From Phascolarctobacterium sp. (GTDB lineage Bacteria > Bacillota > Negativicutes > Acidaminococcales > Acidaminococcaceae): a stretch of 15,989 nt of DNA. Location: NCBI GenBank assembly GCA_016302525.1, contig JAEDNJ010000016.1, forward strand, positions 1-15,989, in the 5' to 3' direction. The translations under genes and the position numbers were made by a program. Below are positions 1 to 7,014 of this stretch, piece by piece; position 1 is the first letter of the stretch, and each line of letters starts with the position of its first letter. Under the pieces are notes generated by a model that saw only the letters and a program-made list of their open reading frames with translations, had not been told where the DNA came from and searched no databases.

Positions 1-1523
1 TCTAAGCCCTCACGCAGCAGATTTATGCCCACCAGCACATCAAATTTGCCAGCCCGTAGGCTATCAATAATCTCTGCTCTTTCAATGGTGGCAATCTCCG
101 AATGTAGATAGCGCACTCTTACACCCGCCTGCTTTAAATACTCCGTCAAGTCCTCCGCCATACGCTTAGTCAGTGTAGTCACCAACACACGCTCATTATT
201 AGCTACTGTTTTATGAATTTCACTGAGTAAATCATCTATCTGCCCTTCTATGGGACGGATTTCAATTTCTGGGTCCAAAAGACCTGTAGGACGAATAATT
301 TGCTCAACAACCTGCTGAGCCTGCTCCAGCTCATATTTAGCAGGCGTTGCTGAAACATAAATAGCCTGCCTAATTTGCGCCTGAAACTCATCAAAGGTTA
401 AAGGCCTGTTGTCATAGGCAGAGGGCAAGCGAAAGCCGTGCGTAACCAGCATATCCTTGCGCGAACGGTCGCCTGCCTGCATAGCCCTAATCTGTGGCAG
501 GGTAACATGCGACTCATCTATAACTAATAAAAAGTCCTCTGGGAAATAATTAACCAAGGTAAAGGGAGGCTCCCCAGCTGCTCGCTTAGCCAAATGCCGC
601 GAATAGTTTTCAATGCCGGAGCAATAACCCATCTCGTTCATCATTTCCAGGTCATAATTAGTCCTTTGCTCTAAACGCTCTGCCTCCAGCAGCTTAAAAT
701 TTGACTTAAAATACTCTAACCGTTCTGCTAGCTCAACCTTAATATCCTCCATAGCCCGCAGCAGATTTTCTCTGCTGGTGACATAGTGAGAGGCCGGGAA
801 AATTGCTACATGACTGCGTTTTGTTAACACTTCACCTGTCAACATATCAAACTCTACGATACGGTCCACCTCGTCATCAAAGAGCTCAATGCGTACAGCC
901 TTCTCGCCATAGCCAGCGGGCACAACCTCAATGACATCGCCACGCACCCTAAAGCAGCCACGCTTCAGATCGTAATCATTGCGGTCATACTGAATTTCTA
1001 CCAGCTTATGCAAAACCTGCTGACGGTCTACAATCTGCCCCAGGCGTAGGGACAGCACCATATCATAGTAATCCTGAGGTGCGCCCAAGCCATAGATACA
1101 GGATACGCTGGCTACAATAATAACATCTCGGCGCTCAAACAAGGCACTGGTGGCACTGTGGCGCAGCTTATCAATCTCTTCATTAATGGAAGCATCCTTC
1201 TCAATATAGGTATCACTTTGGGGAATATAGGCTTCTGGTTGATAATAATCATAATAGGAAACAAAATATTCCACAGCATTCTCAGGAAAAAAAGCCTTGA
1301 GCTCACTGGCAAGCTGGGCCGCTAGCGTTTTATTGTGGGCAATAACTAAAGTAGGCTTTTTAACCCTGTTGATAACCTGCGCAATAGTATAGGTTTTGCC
1401 TGTGCCTGTAGCACCCAAGAGCACCTGCGTGCGAAGTCCCTTTTCTACTCCTTCCGCCAGCTTGGCAATAGCCTGAGGCTGGTCACCTGCAGGAGCAAAG
1501 GGAGCTTGAATCTTAAAATCCAT
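1..1523 (-). CDS. uvrB: Excinuclease ABC subunit B (UvrB), C-terminus beyond left edge
   Basis: UvrB is the DNA-damage verification helicase of nucleotide excision repair: it is loaded by UvrA, clamps the lesion strand and recruits UvrC. About 507 residues are visible, beginning [19 protein letters not shown]. Walker A is GATGTGKT at residues 37-44, followed by the Tyr-rich beta-hairpin ([20 protein letters not shown]) that inserts behind damaged bases, the Walker B DESH at 336-339, the YVSATPA motif, and helicase motifs up to LLREGL, where the window ends. Bacterial UvrB is usually about 660-700 residues, so roughly the last quarter (end of the helicase domain and the UvrC-binding UVR motif) lies outside. 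The start ATG has a GGAG 8 nt upstream. It begins 19 nt after the exodeoxyribonuclease III stop, so the two probably share a transcript. I see no SOS (LexA-type) box immediately upstream. Confidence 0.97.
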   Translation of the reverse strand, partial: MDFKIQAPFAPAGDQPQAIAKLAEGVEKGLRTQVLLGATGTGKTYTIAQVINRVKKPTLVIAHNKTLAAQLASELKAFFPENAVEYFVSYYDYYQPEAYIPQSDTYIEKDASINEEIDKLRHSATSALFERRDVIIVASVSCIYGLGAPQDYYDMVLSLRLGQIVDRQQVLHKLVEIQYDRNDYDLKRGCFRVRGDVIEVVPAGYGEKAVRIELFDDEVDRIVEFDMLTGEVLTKRSHVAIFPASHYVTSRENLLRAMEDIKVELAERLEYFKSNFKLLEAERLEQRTNYDLEMMNEMGYCSGIENYSRHLAKRAAGEPPFTLVNYFPEDFLLVIDESHVTLPQIRAMQAGDRSRKDMLVTHGFRLPSAYDNRPLTFDEFQAQIRQAIYVSATPAKYELEQAQQVVEQIIRPTGLLDPEIEIRPIEGQIDDLLSEIHKTVANNERVLVTTLTKRMAEDLTEYLKQAGVRVRYLHSEIATIERAEIIDSLRAGKFDVLVGINLLREGL

Positions 1524-1542
1524 GATTATCTCCAACTCTAAA

Positions 1543-2295
1543 CTAGAGCTCTAATTCAATGCTTACAGGGCAGTGGTCGCTGCCAAAAACATCATTATGA
1601 ATTTCTGCAGCCTTAATCTTGTCGGCGAGACGGTTGGAAACCATAAAGTAGTCAATTCTCCATCCTACATTCTTTTCCCTCGCCTTAAAGCGATAGGACC
1701 ACCAGCTATACTTCACCTCATCACCATGAATGAGGCGGAAGGTATCTGTAAAGCCAGCAGCCTTCAGCTCGCGGAATTTATTGCGCTCCTCGTCTGTAAA
1801 ACCTGCATTCATACGATTGGTCTTGGGATTTTTCAAATCGATTTCTTCTGCTGCCACATTCAGGTCACCACAGAGAATAACAGGCTTCGTCTTATCCAGC
1901 TCACATAAATAAGCTCTAAAAGCATCCTCCCACTGCATACGATAGTCAAGGCGCTTTAAACCATCCTGAGAGTTAGGTGTATAGCAGCATACTAAATAAA
2001 ACTGCTCGTATTCTGCTGTCACTACACGCCCCTCATGGTCGTGCTCCTCAATACCTATGCCATAGCTAACCTTGATAGGTGCAACCCTCGTAAAAATTGC
2101 CGTACCGCTGTAGCCCTTTTTCTCTGCGCTATTCCAATATTCCTCATAGCCGGGAAACTCAAAATTTGCCTGCTCTCTTTGCATTTTCGTTTCCTGCAAA
2201 CAATACATATCAGCATCAGCATTAGTCAAAAAATCCATAAAGCCTTTATTCATACACGCTCTTAAGCCATTTACATTCCAAGACATTAATTTCAT
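1543..2295 (-). CDS. xth: Exodeoxyribonuclease III / AP endonuclease
   Basis: This is an ExoIII-family nuclease that cuts the backbone 5' of abasic sites and trims 3' blocking groups in base excision repair. The 250-residue length is usual for the family. The endonuclease/exonuclease/phosphatase fold residues are visible: N7 in SWNVNG, E35 in LQETK, Y105 in YTPNSQ, D144 and N146 in GDLNVA, D215 in GWRIDYF, and the C-terminal D240-H241 in GSDHCPV. The ATG is preceded by GGGAGG about 8 nt upstream. It is first in a probable two-gene repair transcript with uvrB (19-nt gap). Its leader carries a perfect 9-bp inverted repeat, and a candidate extended -10 promoter lies about 110 nt upstream. The family assignment is firm; the symbol could equally be written exoA. 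Confidence 0.95.
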   Translation of the reverse strand: MKLMSWNVNGLRACMNKGFMDFLTNADADMYCLQETKMQREQANFEFPGYEEYWNSAEKKGYSGTAIFTRVAPIKVSYGIGIEEHDHEGRVVTAEYEQFYLVCCYTPNSQDGLKRLDYRMQWEDAFRAYLCELDKTKPVILCGDLNVAAEEIDLKNPKTNRMNAGFTDEERNKFRELKAAGFTDTFRLIHGDEVKYSWWSYRFKAREKNVGWRIDYFMVSNRLADKIKAAEIHNDVFGSDHCPVSIELEL

Positions 2296-2317
2296 AGTTG
2301 TAGCCTCCCTTGCTCAG

Positions 2318-2342
2318 TTGCTCTAGCCTTTTCCTAGAGCAA
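2318..2342 (-). repeat. Perfect 9-bp inverted repeat in the xth leader
   Basis: TTGCTCTAG and its exact reverse complement CTAGAGCAA are separated by 7 nt. On the minus strand it lies between the candidate xth promoter and the ribosome binding site, ending about 16 nt before GGGAGG. No T-run follows it on either strand, so it is not an intrinsic terminator. It could be an operator or a 5' mRNA-stabilising hairpin. Confidence 0.6.
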
Positions 2343-2402
2343 AATAATATCTAGTCTATCATTTTAGAACAATGCCAACTAGGGCACCAATACTCATTCT
2401 CT

Positions 2403-2411
2403 ATTGTACCA
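2403..2411 (-). promoter_or_regulatory. Candidate extended -10 promoter for xth-uvrB
   Basis: On the minus strand the sequence reads TGG-TACAAT, an extended -10 element (TGn plus 5 of 6 matches to TATAAT). The -35 position is only a T-rich stretch. It sits just beyond the terminator of the preceding operon and gives a leader of about 100 nt before xth. Confidence 0.5.
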
Positions 2412-2426
2412 CAAAATTGACAAAAG

Positions 2427-2462
2427 AAAAACTCCAAACTGAAAACAAGTTCGGAGTTTTTT
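2427..2462 (-). terminator. Intrinsic terminator of the thioesterase/CofE-like/membrane protein operon
   Basis: Arms at 2427-2440 and 2448-2461 form a 14-bp stem with a 7-nt loop. The one imperfect pair is G:U in minus-strand RNA but A-C in plus-strand RNA, which shows the working direction. On the minus strand the stem ends in TTTTTCTTTT. It starts 4 nt after the stop codon of the membrane-anchored protein. Confidence 0.85.
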
Positions 2463-2466
2463 ATGT

Positions 2467-3000
2467 TTATGCTTCTTTTTTTACCAAGGCACGCATTTCC
2501 TCGGCCGTCAGAGTAAGAAATTCTTTAATCGTAAAGAGAGGACCGCGACCACGACAGTCAGCATAAAGGGCTACATCCACATCAGGAATGTCCTTCATAG
2601 CCTCAGCAATGGTTTTGCCATTTTTAGCATAGGCCTCAAAGCGCAGCAGCAAGGTTTTACCCGTACCAGAGGGAACCAGCACTGCCTCAAAATAGTCGTC
2701 CTCACGCTTTACGCCCTTGAGATTTACCTTGCCGCGCAGAAGCACATCATCATACTGCTCCTGAGGCAGATAGATTCTCATGTAAGCATCAATGATAGTG
2801 CCCTCCTGCTTGCCTATGTTGCGATAGGGCAGCTCCACCTCGAAATCCAGCCGCTTACCATTTTCACTCACCCTTACGGCAGGAGTACGCTTGCCAACCT
2901 CTAGCTGCATCTGGGCATCACCCTGCATTTTAATGTAAAAATAAACCACCAGCACCCCAAGAATTACTAAGGCAACCAGAGCTTCTAAAATACACAGCAT
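2467..3000 (-). CDS. Membrane-anchored protein of unknown function
   Basis: I do not recognise this 177-residue protein. Residues 2-24 are one hydrophobic helix (LCILEALVALVILGVLVVYF) followed by a lysine, so it is probably an N-terminal anchor or uncleaved signal with the rest outside the cytoplasm. The remainder looks like a beta-rich soluble domain of about 150 residues (for example LDFEVELPYRNIGKQEGTII) ending in a short charged helix. The family is not obvious to me; an immunoglobulin-like fold is a guess. GTGKT at about 120-124 lies in a beta region without P-loop context, so I do not read it as an NTP-binding site. The ATG is preceded by AAGGAGG. It is last in an operon, 12 nt after the CofE-like gene and 4 nt before a terminator. 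Confidence 0.75.
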   Translation of the reverse strand: MLCILEALVALVILGVLVVYFYIKMQGDAQMQLEVGKRTPAVRVSENGKRLDFEVELPYRNIGKQEGTIIDAYMRIYLPQEQYDDVLLRGKVNLKGVKREDDYFEAVLVPSGTGKTLLLRFEAYAKNGKTIAEAMKDIPDVDVALYADCRGRGPLFTIKEFLTLTAEEMRALVKKEA

Positions 3001-3012
3001 TTTTCTTCCTCC

Positions 3013-3669
3013 TTAAGCCTTACGATAATTCTTGATAACGCAGATAGGAGTTTTCTCGCTACCGTTACCAAAGGGATTATTAATCAAAATTTGGCCAACC
3101 TCCTCAGCATTCACGCCCTTAGAGGTACCTAAAATATGCGAGCGCTTCAGGTCGTTGACATCACAGACTGCCGCTCCATAAGAGCCACAGGCCTTGGTAA
3201 TTGCCTCTGCCACCTTTACAGGCTCCTTGGGACCATAGACAATGTGCTTATCATAGGGAGGCATAGTGCCCGTAATATCGTCAATGAGCCGTGCCTGATA
3301 GCCTGCATGACGATAAAAGGTGCCGCTGATACCCACGCATTTAGCCGCCAAGCCCATGAAAAAGGCCATAAGCACTCTGCCTGCACCCTCCTCATCAATC
3401 AGGGCCTGCATACTATACCAGCTGCTAATGCTGCCCTTAGAGGGAAAAAGATGGCTCAGCACCTTGGCTACAAAGCAGGGCTTAAACTCCTCGTTGCGCT
3501 TAGCCATACCCTGAGTAATAGCTACTACACTTTCGGCAACGCAAACTACATCATCAGGGCCAATTTTATCCCTTCCATATTCAAGAATAGCCTCACAAAT
3601 ATCGTCATGGTGCGTCAAAATTCTTGTCGGCACGGGCACAATCGTATATTGTTCACATAAATCACTCAT
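3013..3669 (-). CDS. CofE-like protein (coenzyme F420-0:L-glutamate ligase family)
   Basis: The 218-residue protein resembles the CofE family (PF01996): an opening VPVPTRILTHHDDICEAI, then DDVVCVAESVVAITQG in the place of the family's 'GDvlvvaqKivSkaEG' segment, and near the end CDVNDLKRSHILGTSKG in the place of the metal/GTP-site 'DaNDl' region. True CofE adds glutamate to F420-0 in archaea and actinobacteria. Firmicutes generally lack F420, and shorter relatives like this one have no established substrate, so only a family name is justified. The start ATG follows AGAGGTG and overlaps the thioesterase stop by 8 nt, implying coupled translation. The family call comes from recognised sequence pattern only; the biochemical role is unknown. 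Confidence 0.72.
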   Translation of the reverse strand: MSDLCEQYTIVPVPTRILTHHDDICEAILEYGRDKIGPDDVVCVAESVVAITQGMAKRNEEFKPCFVAKVLSHLFPSKGSISSWYSMQALIDEEGAGRVLMAFFMGLAAKCVGISGTFYRHAGYQARLIDDITGTMPPYDKHIVYGPKEPVKVAEAITKACGSYGAAVCDVNDLKRSHILGTSKGVNAEEVGQILINNPFGNGSEKTPICVIKNYRKA

Positions 3670-4084
3670 GCTGCTTCACCTCTTTTTGATAAACCTCGTT
3701 GATTCTGCTGAACCAGGGCTCAGGCAAGCGTTTAATTTTGCCCTCCGTATCCGTAAATAGATTACGGGTATACCCCTCCACGGCCACAGCTCCATCACGC
3801 AGGCGAATTATTTTATAGGTGTACTCCATTTTAGCTTTATTAAAGCCGCTCATAGTAGTTTGCACCTCATAGCTATCGCCATAGGTCAAAGAATTTTTAT
3901 ATTGTGAAGAAATCTCTGTAATAGGAAACAGGATTCCATGCTCCATCAATTCGTTAAGAGTAACGCCGCAACGCTTTAAGTAATCAATACGGCCCATCTC
4001 CATCCAGTGCAGATAATTAGGATGATAAACCAAGCCCATCATATCAGTTTCGCCAAAGCGCACCTCATCTCGAATGGTAAACAT
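3662..4084 (-). CDS. Acyl-CoA thioesterase, YbgC/4-hydroxybenzoyl-CoA thioesterase family
   Basis: This is a 140-residue hotdog-fold thioesterase. The family signature is plain: VRFGETDMMGLVYHPNYLHWMEMGR at about 8-32 (split here from residue 8 onward as VRFGETDMMG then LVYHPNYLHWMEMGR), with the catalytic Asp at D14 and the Y20-H21 pair of the 'vVYhanYl' motif. These enzymes cleave acyl-CoA or acyl-ACP thioesters in the cytoplasm; the substrate cannot be read from the sequence. It is the first gene of a three-gene operon with a CofE-like protein and a membrane-anchored protein. GAGGTGAT lies about 8 nt before the ATG. There is no Tol-Pal neighbour here, unlike enterobacterial ybgC. Confidence 0.85.
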   Translation of the reverse strand: MFTIRDEVRFGETDMMGLVYHPNYLHWMEMGRIDYLKRCGVTLNELMEHGILFPITEISSQYKNSLTYGDSYEVQTTMSGFNKAKMEYTYKIIRLRDGAVAVEGYTRNLFTDTEGKIKRLPEPWFSRINEVYQKEVKQHE

Positions 4085-4122
4085 CTCTACACATCACCTC
4101 AATTCTTCAAGCTTGAATTTAT

Positions 4123-4131
4123 ATTATAACA
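4123..4131 (-). promoter_or_regulatory. Extended -10 promoter of the thioesterase operon
   Basis: The minus strand reads TGT-TATAAT, a perfect -10 with the TGn extension. The hexamer 17 nt upstream (TATAAC) is a poor -35. It lies about 40 nt before the thioesterase ATG, back-to-back with the yhcH promoter. Confidence 0.65.
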
Positions 4132-4199
4132 CATCTTGTACTAAAGTTATACCATTTTCCCCCAAGCAGGAAATTTTTTTCTTTCTCTCCCTCGAGAAA

Positions 4200-4229
4200 T
4201 TGACCACAGCTACCTCATTGAGGTATAAT
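4200..4229 (+). promoter_or_regulatory. Promoter of the YhcH-family gene
   Basis: TTGACC at 4200-4205, an 18-bp spacer and TATAAT at 4224-4229. This is close to a consensus housekeeping promoter. Its expected start is about 25 nt before the translation start, so the leader is short and leaves little room for a riboswitch; control, if any, would be at initiation. Confidence 0.8.
4211..4225. promoter_or_regulatory. 15-bp palindrome within the yhcH promoter (candidate operator)
   Basis: TACCTCA-T-TGAGGTA is a perfect 7+1+7 palindrome that fills the spacer and reaches the first two bases of the -10 element. A protein bound here would block RNA polymerase, so a repressor operator is the natural reading. 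The regulator is not encoded in the window. Confidence 0.55.
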
Positions 4230-4260
4230 TAGCTTAGCAAAATTTTAAGGAGGCCCAGCC

Positions 4261-4722
4261 ATGATTCAAGGAAACATAAAAGACGTTGAAAAGTTCTTAC
4301 CCTATCTCAGCCCGCGCCTGCAAACAGCGCTTAAATTTATAGCTGCTACTGATTTCAGCAAGCTCCCCAATGGCCAAATTGAAATTGAAGGTCGCACTAT
4401 CTATGCAGGTATTAACACCTACGAAACAGAGCCCAAGGCAGAGCGCCGTCCCGAAAAGCACAACAAATACATTGATGTGCAATTTATTGGCAGAGGTGAA
4501 GAAACCGTTTGGTATACTCCTCTCCTTGACAGCACTATTACCGAAGACTGCTTTGCAGAACGTGATGTAGCCTTCTATACCGACCCTCATGAGCGTAACT
4601 GCGCTAACCTTAAGGCAGGCGATTTCTGTATTCTCTTCCCTTGGGAGCTACACCGTCCCAACTGTTCTACTGAAGCAACCAGCTCTGTGCAAAAAATTGT
4701 TGTCAAGGTACTGGCAGACTAA
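4261..4722 (+). CDS. YhcH/YjgK/YiaL (EbgC/NanQ) family protein, probable sugar anomerase
   Basis: This 153-residue cupin-type protein belongs to the DUF386 family, whose characterised member NanQ speeds anomer interconversion of sialic acid and whose EbgC member assists a beta-galactosidase. Family landmarks are GRTIYAGINTYET (44-56), the metal-site segment PEKHNKYIDVQFIGRGEE (64-81, with H67) and FPWELHRPN (126-134, with H131). The ATG follows AAGGAGG by about 8 nt. It is a single-gene unit with its own promoter and terminator, and there are no sialic acid or beta-galactoside genes beside it, so the sugar cannot be named. The palindrome in its promoter suggests substrate-responsive repression (inference). 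Confidence 0.9.
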   Translation: MIQGNIKDVEKFLPYLSPRLQTALKFIAATDFSKLPNGQIEIEGRTIYAGINTYETEPKAERRPEKHNKYIDVQFIGRGEETVWYTPLLDSTITEDCFAERDVAFYTDPHERNCANLKAGDFCILFPWELHRPNCSTEATSSVQKIVVKVLAD

Positions 4723-4795
4723 AGCCATTTATACCAATAGGCTAGTAAAAATATATCCTCAGCTTTAGTATAACTTTTTAAATAATAAACAGAAA

Positions 4796-4852
4796 AAAAC
4801 TTCGTGCCCAGCTCACAGATATCTTAGAGCAAGGTACGAAGTTTTCTTTTTT
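4796..4852. terminator. Bidirectional terminator between convergent genes
   Basis: Outer arms at 4796-4808 and 4833-4845 (AAAACTTCGTGCC against GGTACGAAGTTTT) pair over 13 positions with one wobble that is G:U in plus-strand RNA and A-C in minus-strand RNA; GCTC/GAGC extends the stem inward. The plus side is followed by TTTTCTTTTTT and the minus side by a run of seven T. It can serve both the YhcH gene and the glycosylase operon, with the plus direction slightly favoured. Confidence 0.8.
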
Positions 4853-4877
4853 AGGAAAAACATTTTTCTTAAGAGCT

Positions 4878-4892
4878 AAGGCTTAAAGCCTT
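4878..4892 (-). terminator. Weak hairpin after the uracil-DNA glycosylase gene
   Basis: AAGGCTT-A-AAGCCTT is a 7-bp inverted repeat only 12 nt beyond the glycosylase stop. No good T-run follows directly on the minus strand, so by itself it is a weak terminator; the stronger stem at 4796-4852 lies further downstream. Confidence 0.35.
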
Positions 4893-4904
4893 CTTAACTA
4901 TACA

Positions 4905-5552
4905 CTAGACACGCTTCTTATACAGCTTAAAGAGCTGCACAGGTGCCTCACTCATAAATTGGTAGCCAGGCGACAGCATTTCTGCTCGCTCACGGGCTGC
5001 TACCAAATCATGAAAAACATCCCACTTGGCGGCAACCAGCTGCCTTCCATATTGCCGCAGCAGATAGGCCGGGTGATAAGTAGCGATACAGTCAAAGCCC
5101 TGCTCAGTACGGAACCATTGACCTCTATCGCGCGTAATACGCATTTCTGGATTACCCAAATAATGTAGAGCTACCCCACCCAAAGCCACAATAACCTTGG
5201 GTTGGATGATTTCCAGTTCCCTATTTAGCCAGCGCTTAGCACAGTATTCAGCCTCTGCAATGTCGGGAGTTCTGTTCCCCTTCGGACGGCACTTGATGAC
5301 ATTAGTAGTCAACACCCTGTCCCTAGTCATCTTGGCAGCCCACAGAGCCTTGTCCAGAAGCTGGCCAGAGGGACCTATTAAGGGACAGCCGTACTCATCC
5401 TCCACCTGCCCGGGTCCTTCGCCCACAAAAACAAGAGGACTTCCTGGATTGCCAAACCAGCCGCAGGTGCCAATACAATCTCGTCTGAGCTCGCACTGCT
5501 CACAATGCTTTAATTCATTTTCTAGCTTAGCTAATTCTTCTCTAACACTCAT
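4905..5552 (-). CDS. Uracil-DNA glycosylase, family 4 (iron-sulfur type)
   Basis: The 215-residue enzyme removes uracil from DNA after cytosine deamination, the first step of base excision repair. Motif A is GEGPG (44-48), motif B is HPAYLLR (160-166), and NVIKCRPKGNR (84-94) is characteristic of the family. The four cysteines expected to hold a 4Fe-4S cluster are present with family spacing: C17, C20, C88 and C104. The start ATG overlaps the lipase stop as ATGA, with an AGAGGATC upstream inside the lipase gene, so translation is probably coupled. The carboxyl end (about 191-215) is a basic tail I do not recognise. Pairing with a secreted lipase is odd; the common theme with the rRNA methyltransferase upstream is not obvious. 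Confidence 0.93.
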   Translation of the reverse strand: MSVREELAKLENELKHCEQCELRRDCIGTCGWFGNPGSPLVFVGEGPGQVEDEYGCPLIGPSGQLLDKALWAAKMTRDRVLTTNVIKCRPKGNRTPDIAEAEYCAKRWLNRELEIIQPKVIVALGGVALHYLGNPEMRITRDRGQWFRTEQGFDCIATYHPAYLLRQYGRQLVAAKWDVFHDLVAARERAEMLSPGYQFMSEAPVQLFKLYKKRV

Positions 5553-6961
5553 TTAATCTGATCCTCTACTACCTTGCCGATAAAGGGCAAATGCTGCTGC
5601 AGCTCCCCAAAGGCGATAAGGCAATTCTCTCCAGCAGCCTGCACATTGCCCACGGCTGGTATTACCCGCTTAGCAAAGCTATTCATGCTCAGCATTGCGC
5701 CATCGCTTTTAAACAGCCCTTGCTCCTGCACAATCACCCAATCATCATCTCTATGCCTTTGGCGCCTGCCATCAATGCTGCACACCACCACATAAGAGGC
5801 TCCTGCCTTTTGGCTAGAGCTTATCACATCATGCTTTTCATAATCCTTTTCTGCATTAATATTATCATTGAGAATAACATAAGAAGGAATAAACTTTGCA
5901 TATTGAGAGAGCAGCAAACGCTTCAAATCCGGCATGAGAGGCATTTTAGCTAAGCCAGGTGAGCTTTCAGCCCACAAGGCTACAAGAGGAACGCCTGGAA
6001 GTATTCTTTTCTTTGACAAAGGCTGCATACGGCCTGCAGCAATTTCCACATCCTCAACTCTATAGAGGTCAATTATACTATGATCAAAATACATGGCCAT
6101 ATCATGCTGAAAATTGCCAATCTGGCTTGACAGATGATATTTTACATTTTTTCCACTTTGCACATAGCCATTAAAGAATGTTTGCAGGCTTCCAGGAATA
6201 GGATCATTGGTGTTAGTTATACGCACAATATCCAAAAAGTCAGCATAAACAGCGTTATATTCCCTATTGCCAACAGCGGGAGCACCAAAGGTTAAAACGT
6301 GCAGTTTTTCCTTAGGAAAACCCAAATCAACCAGCCTGGTAGCTAAGAGAGTTGCCACAGCTCCCCCCATACTGTGCCCAGTCAAAACAATGTGAGCCTT
6401 TGGTGTTTTTTGTGCATAGCCAAAAACACCTCTCAAGCTGCCGTCAGCAGCTACTACAGAATTTCGCAAAACATTATCAGTATACTCATTAAAGCCACAA
6501 TGCACTGCCGGGAAATTCTTTTGCGCTTTTTGCTTAGCGTACTCCTGCATCTCTGCCAAGGTATGTCCACCATAATTTATCTTTTTAGTTTTAAAATTGA
6601 TTTTCCAATCAGCCTTTGTCTTACTGCCTCTAAAGGTCACCAAAAAAATATATCTATCTAAGTCCTTATAATACTTTTTGGCAACAGAAAAATGTGTTTC
6701 CAGCTTGCCTAGACGTGACACCATCGGCTCGATATCCCAGCCCATGATACGCAGGTAGTTGAACTCCATGGACTCATCTTCAAGATATTGGCCTAAACAA
6801 GAGGCAGCAGCCAAGGATGTAAAATAGGCATCTATATAATCCTTGCTGACCCTAGACTGTTCTGCCCTAGCAGTATTGCCTAAGCTAGCCAAACACAGGC
6901 AGGCTGCAATCAAGGTCATCAGCAGCTTACGAAATAAATCTATTGTATAGCTTTTCATCAT
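5549..6961 (-). CDS. Secreted class 3 lipase with an extra C-terminal domain
   Basis: The 470-residue precursor has an N-terminal signal (R11-K12, hydrophobic 13-28, cleavage probably after ARA-33), so the product acts outside the cytoplasm. The lipase class 3 domain (PF01764) covers about 80-300: TFRGSK at 109-114, nucleophile S197 in GHSMGG, Asp D253 in TNDPIPG and His H294 in FDHSIIDLY as the likely triad. Lipids or esters are the expected substrates. Residues about 310-465 are not part of the lipase fold; they begin PGVPLVALWAESS and contain AGASYVVVCSIDG, a pattern resembling TolB-N/CsgG-like domains (inference). The first ATG has GAGGAG about 12 nt upstream, a longer spacing than usual; the adjacent second ATG is an alternative. 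It lies 53 nt after the methyltransferase stop and overlaps the glycosylase start by 4 nt. Confidence 0.86.
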   Translation of the reverse strand: MMKSYTIDLFRKLLMTLIAACLCLASLGNTARAEQSRVSKDYIDAYFTSLAAASCLGQYLEDESMEFNYLRIMGWDIEPMVSRLGKLETHFSVAKKYYKDLDRYIFLVTFRGSKTKADWKINFKTKKINYGGHTLAEMQEYAKQKAQKNFPAVHCGFNEYTDNVLRNSVVAADGSLRGVFGYAQKTPKAHIVLTGHSMGGAVATLLATRLVDLGFPKEKLHVLTFGAPAVGNREYNAVYADFLDIVRITNTNDPIPGSLQTFFNGYVQSGKNVKYHLSSQIGNFQHDMAMYFDHSIIDLYRVEDVEIAAGRMQPLSKKRILPGVPLVALWAESSPGLAKMPLMPDLKRLLLSQYAKFIPSYVILNDNINAEKDYEKHDVISSSQKAGASYVVVCSIDGRRQRHRDDDWVIVQEQGLFKSDGAMLSMNSFAKRVIPAVGNVQAAGENCLIAFGELQQHLPFIGKVVEDQIK

Positions 6962-7014
6962 TAATTACCAATGCTCCTCGAAAACAATTCACCAATCAAA
7001 ACATTATTATCCTA

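Noticed and set aside
1112..1312. 66-codon minus-strand frame inside uvrB
   Set aside because: Out-of-frame shadow of uvrB; no ribosome binding site.
1573..1908. Plus-strand open frames inside xth
   Set aside because: Antisense shadow of a gene with all catalytic residues; no independent support.
2600..2660. GTGKT in the 177-residue membrane-anchored protein as a P-loop
   Set aside because: It lacks the upstream hydrophobic strand and the downstream Walker B typical of NTPases, and the protein is probably extracytoplasmic.
3136..3660. 174-codon plus-strand open frame opposite the CofE-like gene
   Set aside because: It lies wholly antisense to a gene with clear family motifs and a good ribosome binding site; its translation shows no recognisable domain.
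6892..6901. Lipobox-like LIAAC in the lipase signal peptide
   Set aside because: The hydrophobic stretch before C21 is too short after R11-K12 and a clear signal peptidase I site (ARA) follows, so a type I signal is more likely.
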